This document shows, piece after piece, positions 43,795-52,907 of a DNA stretch of 64,000 bases. The position numbers were made by a program, and so were the translations under genes. Origin of the DNA: Actinobacteria bacterium 69-20 (GTDB lineage: Bacteria > Actinomycetota > Actinomycetes > Mycobacteriales > Nakamurellaceae); contig MKSW01000013.1 in NCBI GenBank assembly GCA_001897425.1, forward strand, positions 211,500 through 275,499, read 5' to 3'. The notes below the pieces were generated by a model, which did not search any database, had not been told where the DNA came from, and worked only from the letters and a program-made list of their open reading frames with translations. Position 1 is the stretch's first letter; every line of letters begins with the position of its first letter.

Positions 43795-44199
43795 CGACAC
43801 CCGACTCACGAGCCGAACCGACCCGCAGAACACACAGAAAGCAAACCGGCCCGGACACGGCGAGCGAGCAATGGTGCTGGCGCGGACATCGAGCTACTGG
43901 CGATCCCGGGCGCCCGGGGACAAGGGGAACGGCGCAGCCGCACCGCACTCGATGACAGTGGCCAGGCTGGCGCACCCACCACACACCGCGAACGATGGAC
44001 GACGCGGCGAGCGGCCGTCGGTTCGCCGGCTTCCCGGCGCCTGTCACAGGCGACTCGGTCAGGTTCGGGAGCGGGAAGTGCCGTGGCTGGATGATTTGCT
44101 GGGCCTACCCACCGCCAGACTGTCCGCGGATCGTGCCCGCCCTGCACGCAGGGTGCCCAGCGCTCACGGAATGAGCGGCCCGGGGGCGAGAATGGGGCC
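43795..44199. other. intergenic region downstream of dnaE2
   Basis: About 400 bp; nothing beyond chance frames was found on either strand. Confidence 0.4.
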
Positions 44200-44508
44200 A
44201 TGGAGACTCCGGCGGACACAGCTCAAGGACGCTCCGATCCGCCGGGGCGGTGCTGGTGCTGCGGCTCGATCGACGACCCGGGCCTCTTGGTCCATCTCGG
44301 CAACCATCCGGAAGTGGCGATGTGCCTTCCGTGTGCCCGGTGGGCAGCCAAGGAGGCCGGGGCGATCGAGGACCGGAGCAAGTCCGGGCCTCTCGTCACC
44401 GTGCGCGAGGGCTTCCGGGGGCTACGCCATGAGGTTCTGAACCGCAATTGGCACCGTCACCCTGTGTTCGAGCGGCCGCTGCGCTGGCTGGGCAAGCACT
44501 TGCCGTAG
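44200..44508 (+). CDS. small zinc-ribbon-like hypothetical protein
   Basis: 102 residues from ATG 44200. Two Cys pairs, RCWCCGSIDDPGLLVHLGNHPEVAMCLPCARWA, make a probable treble-clef or zinc ribbon (residues about 18-48). The basic C-terminal half ends HRHPVFERPLRWLGKHLP. Convergent with the DinB-like gene, 4 bp apart. Chromosome-like accessory gene; function unknown. Confidence 0.6.
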   Translation: METPADTAQGRSDPPGRCWCCGSIDDPGLLVHLGNHPEVAMCLPCARWAAKEAGAIEDRSKSGPLVTVREGFRGLRHEVLNRNWHRHPVFERPLRWLGKHLP

Positions 44509-44512
44509 CGCG

Positions 44513-45079
44513 TCACCGCTCGCCTGGTTCGAGGGTGAGCTGCGTCCGATGGAAGTCGTAGTGCCGGGTGCCGTAGTGATACACATCGGCGACGGTCATC
44601 GTTTCCGTGAAGAACGGGTCCCACCGGACGGGAAAGTGCATCCGCCTGCCCAGCGACTCCTCGCTCTCGGCGTCGAGACGGCGATGAAGCCGGCTCACCG
44701 TGCGGTCCAAGAGCCCTGCCAGGCGGGCACCGTGGAACACGACCGCGCCGCCGCACCCGCCGAGATAGTTGATGACATGGAAGAGGCGCGTCCCGGCGTT
44801 CAGGACCGCTGCGAACCGACGACCGAAACAATCGGGCAGCCTCCCGAATAGGCGTACGCCGGGCAGCAGCCGCCACACGATGAGGTAGCCGAAGACCATG
44901 TGCCACAACATCTGGCCGTTCGTCCACCGGGTATCCCGCGTACGGCGACCGAGATCGAACGCCGTCGCTTGCTCGACGAGTTGGTGCAAGTCGAGTCGGA
45001 CGCGCTCCAACTCTTCGTGAATCGGCTGCCGGTCGAACTCGTGCGACACCAGGGAAGTGTCGCATCGGAAGGCCGACAT
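44513..45079 (-). CDS. DinB-like four-helix protein
   Basis: 188 residues from ATG 45079. Helical pattern of the DinB/YfiT superfamily: QPIHEELERVRLDLHQLVEQATAF, W.NGQMLWHMVFGYLIVWRLLP, and the C-terminal HYGTRHYDFHRTQLTL. The His residues in the second helix (LWHM) and in HYDFH probably bind a divalent metal. Members include bacillithiol- and mycothiol-dependent transferases; specific role unknown. Confidence 0.65.
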   Translation of the reverse strand: MSAFRCDTSLVSHEFDRQPIHEELERVRLDLHQLVEQATAFDLGRRTRDTRWTNGQMLWHMVFGYLIVWRLLPGVRLFGRLPDCFGRRFAAVLNAGTRLFHVINYLGGCGGAVVFHGARLAGLLDRTVSRLHRRLDAESEESLGRRMHFPVRWDPFFTETMTVADVYHYGTRHYDFHRTQLTLEPGER

Positions 45080-45161
45080 CCGCCAGCTCTGGCTCTGTGT
45101 TCCGGGTCGAGGAGTGCCGGGCAGTTATCAGGGCGACGTTGCTGGCCGGGACAGGGCCTGC

Positions 45162-46532
45162 TCACGCGTTCCGGTGCTGGTCGGTGTCGAACAGCATGGA
45201 CTCGGTGGTGCCGAGGTCGGTGTGGATGCGGCGGGTGGTGTTGCCGGTTTTCCAAAGCGCTTCGCCCTTGCCGAGGTCGGCGAGGGCTTGGCGTTCGGGG
45301 TTGGTGAGGGCGAGTTCGGTTGCGGTGCGGTCGGTTTCACCGGGAGCTTGGCGGAAGATGATCCGCGTGTCGCACAGCGCGACCAGGCCGCGGGCGGTGG
45401 CGGCGGCGCTGCTGCCGGCGTCGGCGGCCTTGTCCGTATCCGAGAGCGCGTGCGTGATCAAGACCGTGGACGTGCCGCGAGCCCGGGAGAGGCGCAGCTC
45501 AGTGTTGACCCGGGCGAGGTGGGTCGGTGCGGCGAGGATGCGCCAGGCCTCGTCATAGATGATGAACCTGCGACCCGATCCGGGCGCGCCGTCGAGCTGA
45601 CTGGTGGCGGTGAGCACCGCCAAGGTGTGTGCGAGGTCGTAGTCGGCCACGGCGGCGGTGCCGACGGCGATGATCGGCGATGATGGATCCGGGGTTGCTG
45701 TTGCGGGTTGGTCGAGCATGCCGGCGAGCGGTCCGGCACAGAGCTCGCCGAGCGCGGCGCGGATTGGCGCTGCGTGTTCGCCGCCTTCCGCGGCCAGGGC
45801 CGTGACGACGTGGTGCAGGGTGGCGGTGGTGTTGGCGTTGCATGCGAAGCCGGTTGCGGCGGTGAGGGTTTCGCGGGCTTCTGGGTGCAGAGGTGTGAGT
45901 GATGGTGCGAGGGTTTCGACGATCGCGACCATGAGGGCGGCGCGGCGTTGTTCGGATTGGTGCCGCCAGGCTTGCCCGTCGGCACCGGGTGGTGGGGTGC
46001 CGAGGTCGAGCGGGTTGAGCCGCTCGGGCATGCCGGGGCCGATCCGGATGGCCTGGCCGCCGAGGGCTTCGGCGAGGCGGGTCCAGTCGTTTTTCGGGTC
46101 GCCTGGCACAAACACGCGGTAGCCGCATGCGATGCCGCGCAGGGCGATGGCCAAGGCGGTGTTGGTTTTGCCCCAGCCGATATTGCCGACGATCGCGATG
46201 TTCGTGTTCGACACCGTCTGCTGCTGGTAAAGCTGCCACGGGTCGAAGCAGAACCGCTGCCCGGTGACGGTGTCGTGCCCGATGAACATGCCGCCGTCGG
46301 CGGGTTTGCCGGTGAGAAATGGGTAGGCGCCGCCGAGCACGGCGGTCGTATCGCGGTGCGCGGACAGGATGCGCAGGAACTGTCGATCGTGCCGTTGCCC
46401 GTCGCTTCGCGGCGATCGTGCGCCGGGCTCGAATTCCGATGCTGATGACGCTGCGCTCCGTCGCTGTGGATGCTTGCTGGTCGTGCCTGCGGTGCGGGTT
46501 TCAATGAGGGGCGCTTTTGATCGTCTCGTCAT
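45162..46532 (-). CDS. VirB4/TraC-like type IV secretion ATPase
   Basis: 456 residues from ATG 46532 (GCAGGAG 13 nt upstream). Only the motor half of VirB4 is present: Walker A VGNIGWGKTNTALAIAL (about 113-128), GYRVFVPGDPKNDW, RLNPLDLG, and Walker B RRFIIYDEAWRIL (about 318-330) followed by STVLITHAL. The N-terminal region is short, as in Streptomyces-type systems where the SCO6880-like neighbour supplies the membrane part. Powers the conjugation channel. Last gene of the 52202-45162 operon. Confidence 0.85.
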   Translation of the reverse strand: MTRRSKAPLIETRTAGTTSKHPQRRSAASSASEFEPGARSPRSDGQRHDRQFLRILSAHRDTTAVLGGAYPFLTGKPADGGMFIGHDTVTGQRFCFDPWQLYQQQTVSNTNIAIVGNIGWGKTNTALAIALRGIACGYRVFVPGDPKNDWTRLAEALGGQAIRIGPGMPERLNPLDLGTPPPGADGQAWRHQSEQRRAALMVAIVETLAPSLTPLHPEARETLTAATGFACNANTTATLHHVVTALAAEGGEHAAPIRAALGELCAGPLAGMLDQPATATPDPSSPIIAVGTAAVADYDLAHTLAVLTATSQLDGAPGSGRRFIIYDEAWRILAAPTHLARVNTELRLSRARGTSTVLITHALSDTDKAADAGSSAAATARGLVALCDTRIIFRQAPGETDRTATELALTNPERQALADLGKGEALWKTGNTTRRIHTDLGTTESMLFDTDQHRNA

Positions 46533-46556
46533 GGCTGTTGTTCTCCTGCAACGGGT

Positions 46557-48059
46557 TTAGAGCCTGACGCCGGCGGGCAGGATGGTGGCGTTGAGTGCGG
46601 CAAGTTGTTGGCCGTAGAGGATGCGGGTTTCGCAGCCGGCCGCCGCCGCAGCTTGCCGATTTCGCGTGGCGGCATCGCCGAGCTCGTCGCGGGTCGCCGC
46701 GGTGATGGCGATCAGGGCGGTGTGGCGCATGTCCAGGTGGCCTTCGGCGATCTCGGCTTCGCGTTGCAGTGTGTCGGCTTCGCGGGCGGCTTGCTCTGCG
46801 GTGTCGAGGGTGCCGATGCGGCGCCGGAGGGCGGCGTCGGAGGCTTGGGCGGTCTTGTCGCGGCCGATCTGGCGCAAAGCGACCGGGGTGGGGATCGGCT
46901 CGTAGACGAGGCTGACCGTGACGGTCGCGCCGGCGGGCAGGATCACCGGCGCCAGGAAAGCGGGATGGGTGTCGAACCTGGGCCACCCGGACACCCACAG
47001 GACTTGGTGCCAGGCCGAGTCAGTGCGCACGGTCGACCATGTCTCGTCGACCGCCATCGGACCGGCCGACGCCGCCGCATCCACAGAGCCGCCGGAACCG
47101 CTGCGTCGAGCGCCCGCCGGTCCGTCGTGATGGAGCGGGATGCTGGCGGGGTCGACGCCGTCGATGATCCAGTCGGCGAGATCAGATGGGGTGAGCCACT
47201 TCTCAAGCTCCGTGTCGGCGGAATCGAGTGTTTCAGCGAGGCCGGCTCGGTGTGCGGCGAGGACTCTCGCGGCTGCGGTGCGGCCGTGGCCGACGCGGCG
47301 GATCGCCGCGCGGGCAGTCTTGCCGCCGAGGGTGACCGCGAGCAGCGTCTCGTGCCGCCACGCGGCGCGGAACTGGCTGAGAGTTTCGGCGTACGCGGCC
47401 GCCGCAGCAGAAGGAGACTTGCCAACGAGGTCAGCACCGTCACGGCGCCTGGTGATTGCGGTGCCGGTGGCTTCGGCGACGCCGGGCATCTCGACGGTGT
47501 CGGGTTGGGTGCGGTGGATGATGTGGATGCGTTGGATTTGGCCGTCGGAGCCGATCGCGGCCAGCGCCCGGCCGAACCCTGTGGTGGCGGCGTCCTGTGT
47601 TTCGGCGTCCGCATACAGGAATCCGTTGCCGGTGACCGACGCGATGGCGGTCCAGGTGTCGGCGGCGGTGTCGTGCAGGATCGCGGAGCCGTCTGCGGCG
47701 GCGAACACGGCGAGCTGCTGTGCGGTGCCGGGGATGGGTAGCACCCCGGCGCGCGTGGGCCGGTCGGGTTTGGCCAGGTATCGCAGCCGGCCGTTCGCCC
47801 CGCGCCAGACGTATTGCACCGCGTCGGGGGTCCATTCGATCAGGGCGCGCCCCTCGACCATCAGCAGGGCCGAGCCCGCGACCGGCGAGATGCCGATGGC
47901 GGTGAGGATCCCGGTCGTCATACCCGACGCAACCGTCACGATCGCAACCGCAAGGACGCACGCGGCCAGGGTGATGGCGCGGGTGGCCGATAGGCCCAGG
48001 ACGAGGCTGTGGTCGGGGCGCTGGGTGAAGCGAACCGGGGTCGCGGTCGACGTGGTCAC
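46557..48059 (-). CDS. SCO6880-family type IV secretion protein
   Basis: 500 residues from GTG 48059 (GTGA overlap). Two close N-terminal membrane helices (ITLAACVLAVAIVTVASGMTTGILTAIGISPVAG, about 28-62) as in PrgI/SCO6880 proteins, then a large soluble domain with the order seen in SCO6880 relatives: YVWRGANGRLRYLAKPDRP, LAVFAAADGSAILHD, ADWIIDGVDPASIPLHHDGP, WSTVRTDSAWHQVLWVSGWPR. Conserved partner of VirB4 in actinobacterial conjugation loci. Confidence 0.8.
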   Translation of the reverse strand: MTTSTATPVRFTQRPDHSLVLGLSATRAITLAACVLAVAIVTVASGMTTGILTAIGISPVAGSALLMVEGRALIEWTPDAVQYVWRGANGRLRYLAKPDRPTRAGVLPIPGTAQQLAVFAAADGSAILHDTAADTWTAIASVTGNGFLYADAETQDAATTGFGRALAAIGSDGQIQRIHIIHRTQPDTVEMPGVAEATGTAITRRRDGADLVGKSPSAAAAAYAETLSQFRAAWRHETLLAVTLGGKTARAAIRRVGHGRTAAARVLAAHRAGLAETLDSADTELEKWLTPSDLADWIIDGVDPASIPLHHDGPAGARRSGSGGSVDAAASAGPMAVDETWSTVRTDSAWHQVLWVSGWPRFDTHPAFLAPVILPAGATVTVSLVYEPIPTPVALRQIGRDKTAQASDAALRRRIGTLDTAEQAAREADTLQREAEIAEGHLDMRHTALIAITAATRDELGDAATRNRQAAAAAGCETRILYGQQLAALNATILPAGVRL

Positions 48060-49048
48060 GGGGTGCCTCCCGGTGTTTTCGGTGGTTGTGGCGCGGCCCG
48101 GCGACGGCGCATGCGGATCGGATTGAAGCGGGCGGCGTTCGAGGCGGTGTAGGCGGCGGAGTTGACGTTGCCGACGGCCTCGCCTGCGGCGCCGGGGTGC
48201 GGGGCGGCGAGTTCCCCTCCGGCGAACGTCACGAACTTCATCGTGGCCAGCGGCGAGAACGCGGCGACGAACAACCACAAAGCTCCCGTCATCACCTGCG
48301 AGGTCGACGCGCCACCCGGTGTGGCGACGGAGTCGGCGAGGGACAGGAACCCCAATGTCAGGACGACGGCGATCGCGAACTTTGCCAGGGCGAGGGCGAT
48401 GAGGATTTCGAGCCATTTCACGACCCAGGTTTTGGTGCGGTCGGTGGTGGCGCCGGCGAACGCGAACGGGGCGAACACCACGGTGGCGATCACCATGGCG
48501 TTGCGGCCGATCAAGACGAGGTGGATGAACAGGAACGCCAGACAGGCCAGCCCGGCGATGATGATCACGACCAGCCAGCCGGCCGTGTCGATCGAGCTGT
48601 TCATGGCGAAGATGTTGACCATGGTGTCTTCTGCGGTTTTCTGTGCGGGGCCGAGGATGTAGGCGGTGAACTGGTCGACGACCAGCAGGATCGCCGCGGC
48701 GATCGCGGCCGCCGCGGCCCCGCCGAGCAGTGCCAGGGCGGAGCCGCCGACCGCCCGCCACAGCCCGCGGTGATCCCTGCGAAGCATCGCAGTGATTACC
48801 TGCAGGGCGAACATCAGCGCGATCAGGAAGAACACCAGGTATCGCATCTGGCCGAGCACGGTTTGGATCCAGCCGGCGGACAGGTCGACGCGTAGCCCGC
48901 CGTTCAAATCGTCGATGGTGACCTGGAGCAGGAACCCGGCGGCGTCGACGAAGCCGTGGGCGATGCGGCGAAGGATGTCGCCGACTTGGTCGCCGAGGAT
49001 GTCCGCGATCCCCGCTGGATGCACGACGGCTACGTGGATGGGGATCAT
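48056..49048 (-). CDS. VirB6/TrbL-like polytopic membrane protein
   Basis: 330 residues from ATG 49048. At least six membrane helices, e.g. YLVFFLIALMFALQVITAML, LALLGGAAAAAIAAAILLVVDQFTAYIL, VVIIIAGLACLAFLFIHLVLI, ALALAKFAIAVVLTLGFLSLA, and a Pro/Arg-rich cytoplasmic tail ending QPPKTPGGTP. Size, topology and position between VirB4/SCO6880 and the cell-wall hydrolase fit the VirB6/TrbL inner channel protein. Confidence 0.8.
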   Translation of the reverse strand: MIPIHVAVVHPAGIADILGDQVGDILRRIAHGFVDAAGFLLQVTIDDLNGGLRVDLSAGWIQTVLGQMRYLVFFLIALMFALQVITAMLRRDHRGLWRAVGGSALALLGGAAAAAIAAAILLVVDQFTAYILGPAQKTAEDTMVNIFAMNSSIDTAGWLVVIIIAGLACLAFLFIHLVLIGRNAMVIATVVFAPFAFAGATTDRTKTWVVKWLEILIALALAKFAIAVVLTLGFLSLADSVATPGGASTSQVMTGALWLFVAAFSPLATMKFVTFAGGELAAPHPGAAGEAVGNVNSAAYTASNAARFNPIRMRRRRAAPQPPKTPGGTP

Positions 49049-49055
49049 GGCTGGG

Positions 49056-49889
49056 TCACCACTGCGGCGTGCCGACGTGGGCGATGATGCCGGGCATAAA
49101 GTCGCCGTCCGTCTTCGGGGCACACGGGGCGGGACAGGGTCCGGCGGAGATCATGAAAACCAGTGCGGCGGTGCCGTTTTGGGTGTTGCGGGCGCCGACG
49201 ATCGCGACCCTGGGGTCGTCGGTCAGCTTCGATAGATCAGCCGTCAAGGTTGGTGCGTCGGCCGCGAGTGTGTCGGGTGACAGCGGGCCGGACAGGGTGG
49301 CGATCTGGCTCGGGGAAAGTTTGACGGAGTTGTACTGGCCGGGGTCTGGGCACATGCCGGTGCCTCCGGCGATTTTCGACGCGCAAGACGCTGCGAGCTT
49401 GTCCAGTGCCGGGTCGGATTGTGCCTCTACGGCGGGGGTGGCGCGCCGGTAGTGGTTGACCGCGATCATCCAATCGCCGGTCTTGTCCACGATTTCGATG
49501 TCGGGCTGGGGTGCGGCGGTTTCGGCCTGGTATGACGTCGGGTCGGCGGTGAACGCCTCCGCTTGCCCGGTGTTGAGCCAGGCGAGGTAGCCGGTTCCGG
49601 CGCCGAGCAGCAAGGCGCCGGCCAGGGCAACCAGGATTCCCACCTTCGCCTTCGCCGCGGCCTGTGGGTGCGCGGAGGCGGAGCCGATCGCCCACGCGGC
49701 TGCGCAGATGATCACCATTGCCACGGCGATGGCAAGGCCCCAGACGACGGCCTGGGAGGCGAGGGATTCGAGGGCGGTGGTGCCCTCGGCTCGTGGCTGC
49801 GGCGCCGTCCTCATGGAGTGGCCGGTGTTGGTGACGGCCGCGTTGATGGTGCCGGTTGCGATTGCGGCTATGACGGGGTGGATGGTCAT
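49056..49889 (-). CDS. type IV secretion-associated bitopic protein
   Basis: 277 residues from ATG 49889 (ATGA overlap with the hydrolase gene). Two membrane helices (VVWGLAIAVAMVIICAAAWAIG and VGILVALAGALLLGAGTGYLAWL, about 48-110), then a ~165-residue extracytoplasmic domain with Cys in AASCAS, GMCPDP and GPCPAPCAP. No family recognised. Likely structural component of the mating channel. Confidence 0.65.
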   Translation of the reverse strand: MTIHPVIAAIATGTINAAVTNTGHSMRTAPQPRAEGTTALESLASQAVVWGLAIAVAMVIICAAAWAIGSASAHPQAAAKAKVGILVALAGALLLGAGTGYLAWLNTGQAEAFTADPTSYQAETAAPQPDIEIVDKTGDWMIAVNHYRRATPAVEAQSDPALDKLAASCASKIAGGTGMCPDPGQYNSVKLSPSQIATLSGPLSPDTLAADAPTLTADLSKLTDDPRVAIVGARNTQNGTAALVFMISAGPCPAPCAPKTDGDFMPGIIAHVGTPQW

Positions 49890-51064
49890 GGCGTGCCTCC
49901 GACGTATTCCCAGTGCCAGGGTTCTTCCTGGCCCTGGCCGGGTTCGGCCCACGCGGGGTGGGCCCAGCCGAAAGCCGCCGCATTGGCCTTCAGCCACAGG
50001 TAGGTCGGGGTCGTGAAGCCCATGGCGGTGCGGCCGGCCTCGCACATATCCACCGCCAGCGCCCAGCCGTGATTCGAGGTGCCGGGCACCGCGGCGAGGG
50101 TGGGCTTTTCGGCGCGCAGCCGCACCTGCACGGCCAGCGACCGGTAGGAGTCGGTGATGCAGATCGGCGATCCCGCGACGGCCTGGTAAGCGGCGGACAT
50201 GGCGTCCCACTCGGTCGCCGCGTCACACCGCAACAACTGCCCCGCAGCGGACAGCGGGCACAGGGCAGTGGCCGGGATCAGGCCGTTGCTGTAGCCGCCC
50301 CAACCCCCGGCGGTGACACCGCCAATACCGGACCCACAAAACGCGGCCATGTCGAAACCAGGGTCGCCGACAGCGCCCGGGTCCGCCGCGCTCGTGCCGG
50401 TGCCGTTACCGGCAATGTCCGGGTCCGCGCTCGTACTCGCGTCGGTGGGGTCGCCAGCGTTCGGCGTCGCGCCGTCCGCACCGCCGGCCATTCGGCGTAC
50501 CGCTGCGACGGCGGCGTTGTAGTGGGCGGCGTAGTTCGAGCCGTCGGCGAACGCGGAGTGCTGCACCTGCTGCGCCGCGATCCACGGCGGAAGTTGTTGC
50601 CAGCCGTCGATCGTTTCGAGCCGGTCGAAGAACAATCCGGCAGCCCCTGCCGGGTCCATCCGCACCGCGACCGGCCCCCACGAGTCGCGCTGCTGAAACA
50701 GGCCGCGTGAGTCCGGGCCCCCATGGTCGCCGTAGTCGATATTGAGGAGCGATGATTCGGTCAGCGCCGTCATCACCCCGACCACCGCAGCCCGCACGCC
50801 CAGGCCCCGGTCCCCCGCTACCGCGACGATCACCGCAGCGTTGGCAGCCTGGTCTGGCGTCAGCCCGGGCGCGGCAACGCCCGTCGGCGAGCACGCCGCG
50901 GAGCGGATCGCAGGATCGACAACCCCGCCACCGTCGCTATCGATGCCGCCGCTCGTTGAGGCGAGTGCGGCGAACGCCGTCATCACCAGCGCGACGACGA
51001 GCACGGCGGCCACGGTCGGTGTGGCGCACGCGGCGATCACCAGCCGCCTGGATGTGCGCTTCAT
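49886..51064 (-). CDS. exported peptidoglycan hydrolase with M15 peptidase domain
   Basis: 392 residues from ATG 51064. Signal/anchor segment (AVLVVALVMTAFAALAS), an N-terminal lysozyme-like module (ALTESSLLNIDYGDHGGPDSRGLFQQRDSWGP, catalytic Glu about residue 104), a Thr/Asp/Gly linker, then a VanY/M15-like peptidase with zinc-site residues in SNHGWALAVDMCEAG and PWHWEYVGG. It opens the cell wall for assembly of the transfer channel. Overlaps neighbours by 4 nt on both sides. Confidence 0.8.
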   Translation of the reverse strand: MKRTSRRLVIAACATPTVAAVLVVALVMTAFAALASTSGGIDSDGGGVVDPAIRSAACSPTGVAAPGLTPDQAANAAVIVAVAGDRGLGVRAAVVGVMTALTESSLLNIDYGDHGGPDSRGLFQQRDSWGPVAVRMDPAGAAGLFFDRLETIDGWQQLPPWIAAQQVQHSAFADGSNYAAHYNAAVAAVRRMAGGADGATPNAGDPTDASTSADPDIAGNGTGTSAADPGAVGDPGFDMAAFCGSGIGGVTAGGWGGYSNGLIPATALCPLSAAGQLLRCDAATEWDAMSAAYQAVAGSPICITDSYRSLAVQVRLRAEKPTLAAVPGTSNHGWALAVDMCEAGRTAMGFTTPTYLWLKANAAAFGWAHPAWAEPGQGQEEPWHWEYVGGTP

Positions 51065-51864
51065 GATCCGAGTTCCTGGGCGACGGTGCGCGGGAAGATG
51101 CGGTCGATCTCGCATTGCGTCAGCGCAGGTGGGCAGGCGCCGGTGATCCCGATGGTCACGGCCACTGACACGGGCTGGTGGCCGGGATACGTGACCAGTT
51201 GGTTTCCGGTCACGTCGATCGCGAACGAGCCGGCCGGTAACCCGAGCTGATCGAGCCGGGCTGCGGCCCACGGCGACGGTGTGATCGAGTCCGGGATGAA
51301 CGTGACCGTGCCGCCGCCGTACCGGGCAACCGGGTCCGGGTCGAAGCTGCGCAGATCGGCGGCCAGCTCGGACGGCGAGCCGATCGGCGGCAACGCCGCC
51401 ACAGCCATCACCGCAGTAGTCCGGGCGCCCAGATCGACTCGCGGGGAGAAGGTGAGAACCGTGTGGGCGACAGCGCGGGCGAAGACGAGCGGATCCGTCA
51501 TACCCGCCAAACCGGCCAGCGACGAAGCCGCCGCGCCAGACGCATCAGAGTTGCCAATGGCTGCGGATGCTGACAGCGACCCGCGCGAGCCGGCGACCGA
51601 CACGCTCGGCAAAATCACGGCTGCGGTCGTCGGAAGCGGCTCCGGCGTGGATGACGTCATCAGCAGCTCCGCCACGTCTGGGACGCCGGGCGCGCGCGAA
51701 ACCGGCGCCGCAGCGCTCGTCGACAGCGGGACGTGCGCGAAGCCGCTGCCGTAATCGGTGGCACGGCCGGTAGCAACCAGCCACGAACCCCAGGCGGACA
51801 CGGCGAGCACCGCGGCGACAAGCCACAGCAGACGGTGACGGCGGGGAAGCGGAATAAGTCGCAT
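51061..51864 (-). CDS. type IV secretion-associated membrane-anchored protein
   Basis: 267 residues from ATG 51864. Short basic N-terminus, one membrane helix (LLWLVAAVLAVSAWGSWLVATG, about 12-33), Ser/Thr/Pro/Ala-rich linker, then a C-terminal domain (SPWAAARLDQLGLPAGSFAIDVTGNQLVTYPGHQPVSVAVTIG) with two Cys (ACPPALTQCEID). Layout resembles TcpC/VirB8-like stalk proteins of Gram-positive conjugation systems, but sequence support is weak. Confidence 0.65.
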   Translation of the reverse strand: MRLIPLPRRHRLLWLVAAVLAVSAWGSWLVATGRATDYGSGFAHVPLSTSAAAPVSRAPGVPDVAELLMTSSTPEPLPTTAAVILPSVSVAGSRGSLSASAAIGNSDASGAAASSLAGLAGMTDPLVFARAVAHTVLTFSPRVDLGARTTAVMAVAALPPIGSPSELAADLRSFDPDPVARYGGGTVTFIPDSITPSPWAAARLDQLGLPAGSFAIDVTGNQLVTYPGHQPVSVAVTIGITGACPPALTQCEIDRIFPRTVAQELGS

Positions 51865-51878
51865 GATGATCGCCCGGC

Positions 51879-52202
51879 TCAGCTGATCGTGGTGCCCTGG
51901 TCGTGGGCCCAGCCGACCGCGAACCCGGAGGCGCCGATCACGATCGCGGCGACCAGTGACCACAACACCGTGGTCTTGCCCGAGACGGCGCGGTGCGGAT
52001 TGTTCGTGAACCCGCCGAGCGCCCAGATGATCGCGCCGATGATCACCGCCAGCACGCAAGCAACCAGGGCGAACGGCACCAACGCCGAGACGACGCCCTT
52101 GAAGCGGGCGAGCCCGGGGATAGTCACCGTGTCGCCGCCGCCGAGCGGATCGTCCATCAGGAAAACGGTGGCGCCGGCCCACGCCTTGTCGATCAGCATC
52201 AT
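51879..52202 (-). CDS. DUF6112-like small membrane protein (VirB2/TrbC-like)
   Basis: 107 residues from ATG 52202 (a second ATG at 52199), with AGGAGG 8 nt upstream. Two membrane helices (SALVPFALVACVLAVIIGAIIWALGGF and TTVLWSLVAAIVIGASGFAVGWA) separated by a basic loop, the plan of VirB2/TrbC pilins and of DUF6112 proteins in actinobacterial transfer clusters. First gene of the 7-kb VirB operon, 49 bp downstream of element C. Confidence 0.75.
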   Translation of the reverse strand: MMLIDKAWAGATVFLMDDPLGGGDTVTIPGLARFKGVVSALVPFALVACVLAVIIGAIIWALGGFTNNPHRAVSGKTTVLWSLVAAIVIGASGFAVGWAHDQGTTIS

Positions 52203-52250
52203 GGCAAAACCTCCTGTTCACGCCCGGCGCGCGCCGAGCCTGTTGCTCGT

Positions 52251-52279
52251 ATAGGGCGCCCGGCATCCGCGCTAGTCGC
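52251..52279 (-). promoter_or_regulatory. 29-bp transfer-operon element, copy C
   Basis: Minus strand reads GCGACTAGCGCG...GGGCGCCCTAT; identical to copy D except one base in the GGGCGCCC core. It lies between the stop of the 52290 gene and the VirB operon, pointing into the latter. CTATAC at its end is the best -10 candidate of the four. Confidence 0.7.
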
Positions 52280-52289
52280 AGGTTGGCCG

Positions 52290-52907
52290 TCAACGGTGCA
52301 GATCAAAAGCAGTTTTGGCGGCAGCGTCGGGCCGCCTGGGGTACAGGTGATTGGCGGACATGTCGCGCCGGTAGTCGTGCATGACGCGGGTGACAGCCTC
52401 CTGCCGCTGCGCCCGGGTGGAGCCGGGCGGCGGAGTCACGAGGATCTCGTGCACGGTCTGCATGGTGGCCTCGGCGACCTCGTGGCGGCGGACCGCGGCG
52501 ATCTGCCGTGCGGCGATGTCGATGTCAACATCGGCGATGTGGATCTGGATGTCGTAGACGCGACCGGTGATCAGCGGGCGGCTGGCGAATCGGAGCGGCC
52601 ACCTGTCCGGGTCCAGCAGATCTGCGATCGGGGTTTCGATTGTGGGCAGGCCGAAGCGGCCGGAGTCGACGCGGTCCTTCCAGCGCTGCCGCCAGGTGTG
52701 CAGGCTGTCGGTGACGGGCATCGGGTCCGCCCAAGTGACGTTGCGACCTCGCAGGTCGAGCATCGCGGCGGCGATCGTGTCGTCGACCGGGTGGAAGTCG
52801 CGCGGCAGGACGATCGCGAACATGCGGTCCGCGTCCTTTGATGACCACAGGGCCGCCGACAGTGCGTTGACCGCCGCGGTTTCGTAGCGTTGCGCTGGGC
52901 TGATCAT
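52290..52907 (-). CDS. protein resembling the N-terminal domain of DnaB helicase
   Basis: 205 residues from ATG 52907 (ATGA overlap). The first ~60 residues, ETAAVNALSAALWSSKDAD to LPRDFHPVDDTIAAAMLDLRGR, follow the pattern of the DnaB N-terminal (primase/loader-interacting) domain, but no RecA helicase follows. The rest (VYDIQIHIADVDIDIAARQIAAVRRHEVAEATMQTVHEILV) is unassigned. It could be a decoy or adaptor for host DnaB in plasmid replication. The similarity is weak and judged by eye. Confidence 0.5.
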   Translation of the reverse strand: MISPAQRYETAAVNALSAALWSSKDADRMFAIVLPRDFHPVDDTIAAAMLDLRGRNVTWADPMPVTDSLHTWRQRWKDRVDSGRFGLPTIETPIADLLDPDRWPLRFASRPLITGRVYDIQIHIADVDIDIAARQIAAVRRHEVAEATMQTVHEILVTPPPGSTRAQRQEAVTRVMHDYRRDMSANHLYPRRPDAAAKTAFDLHR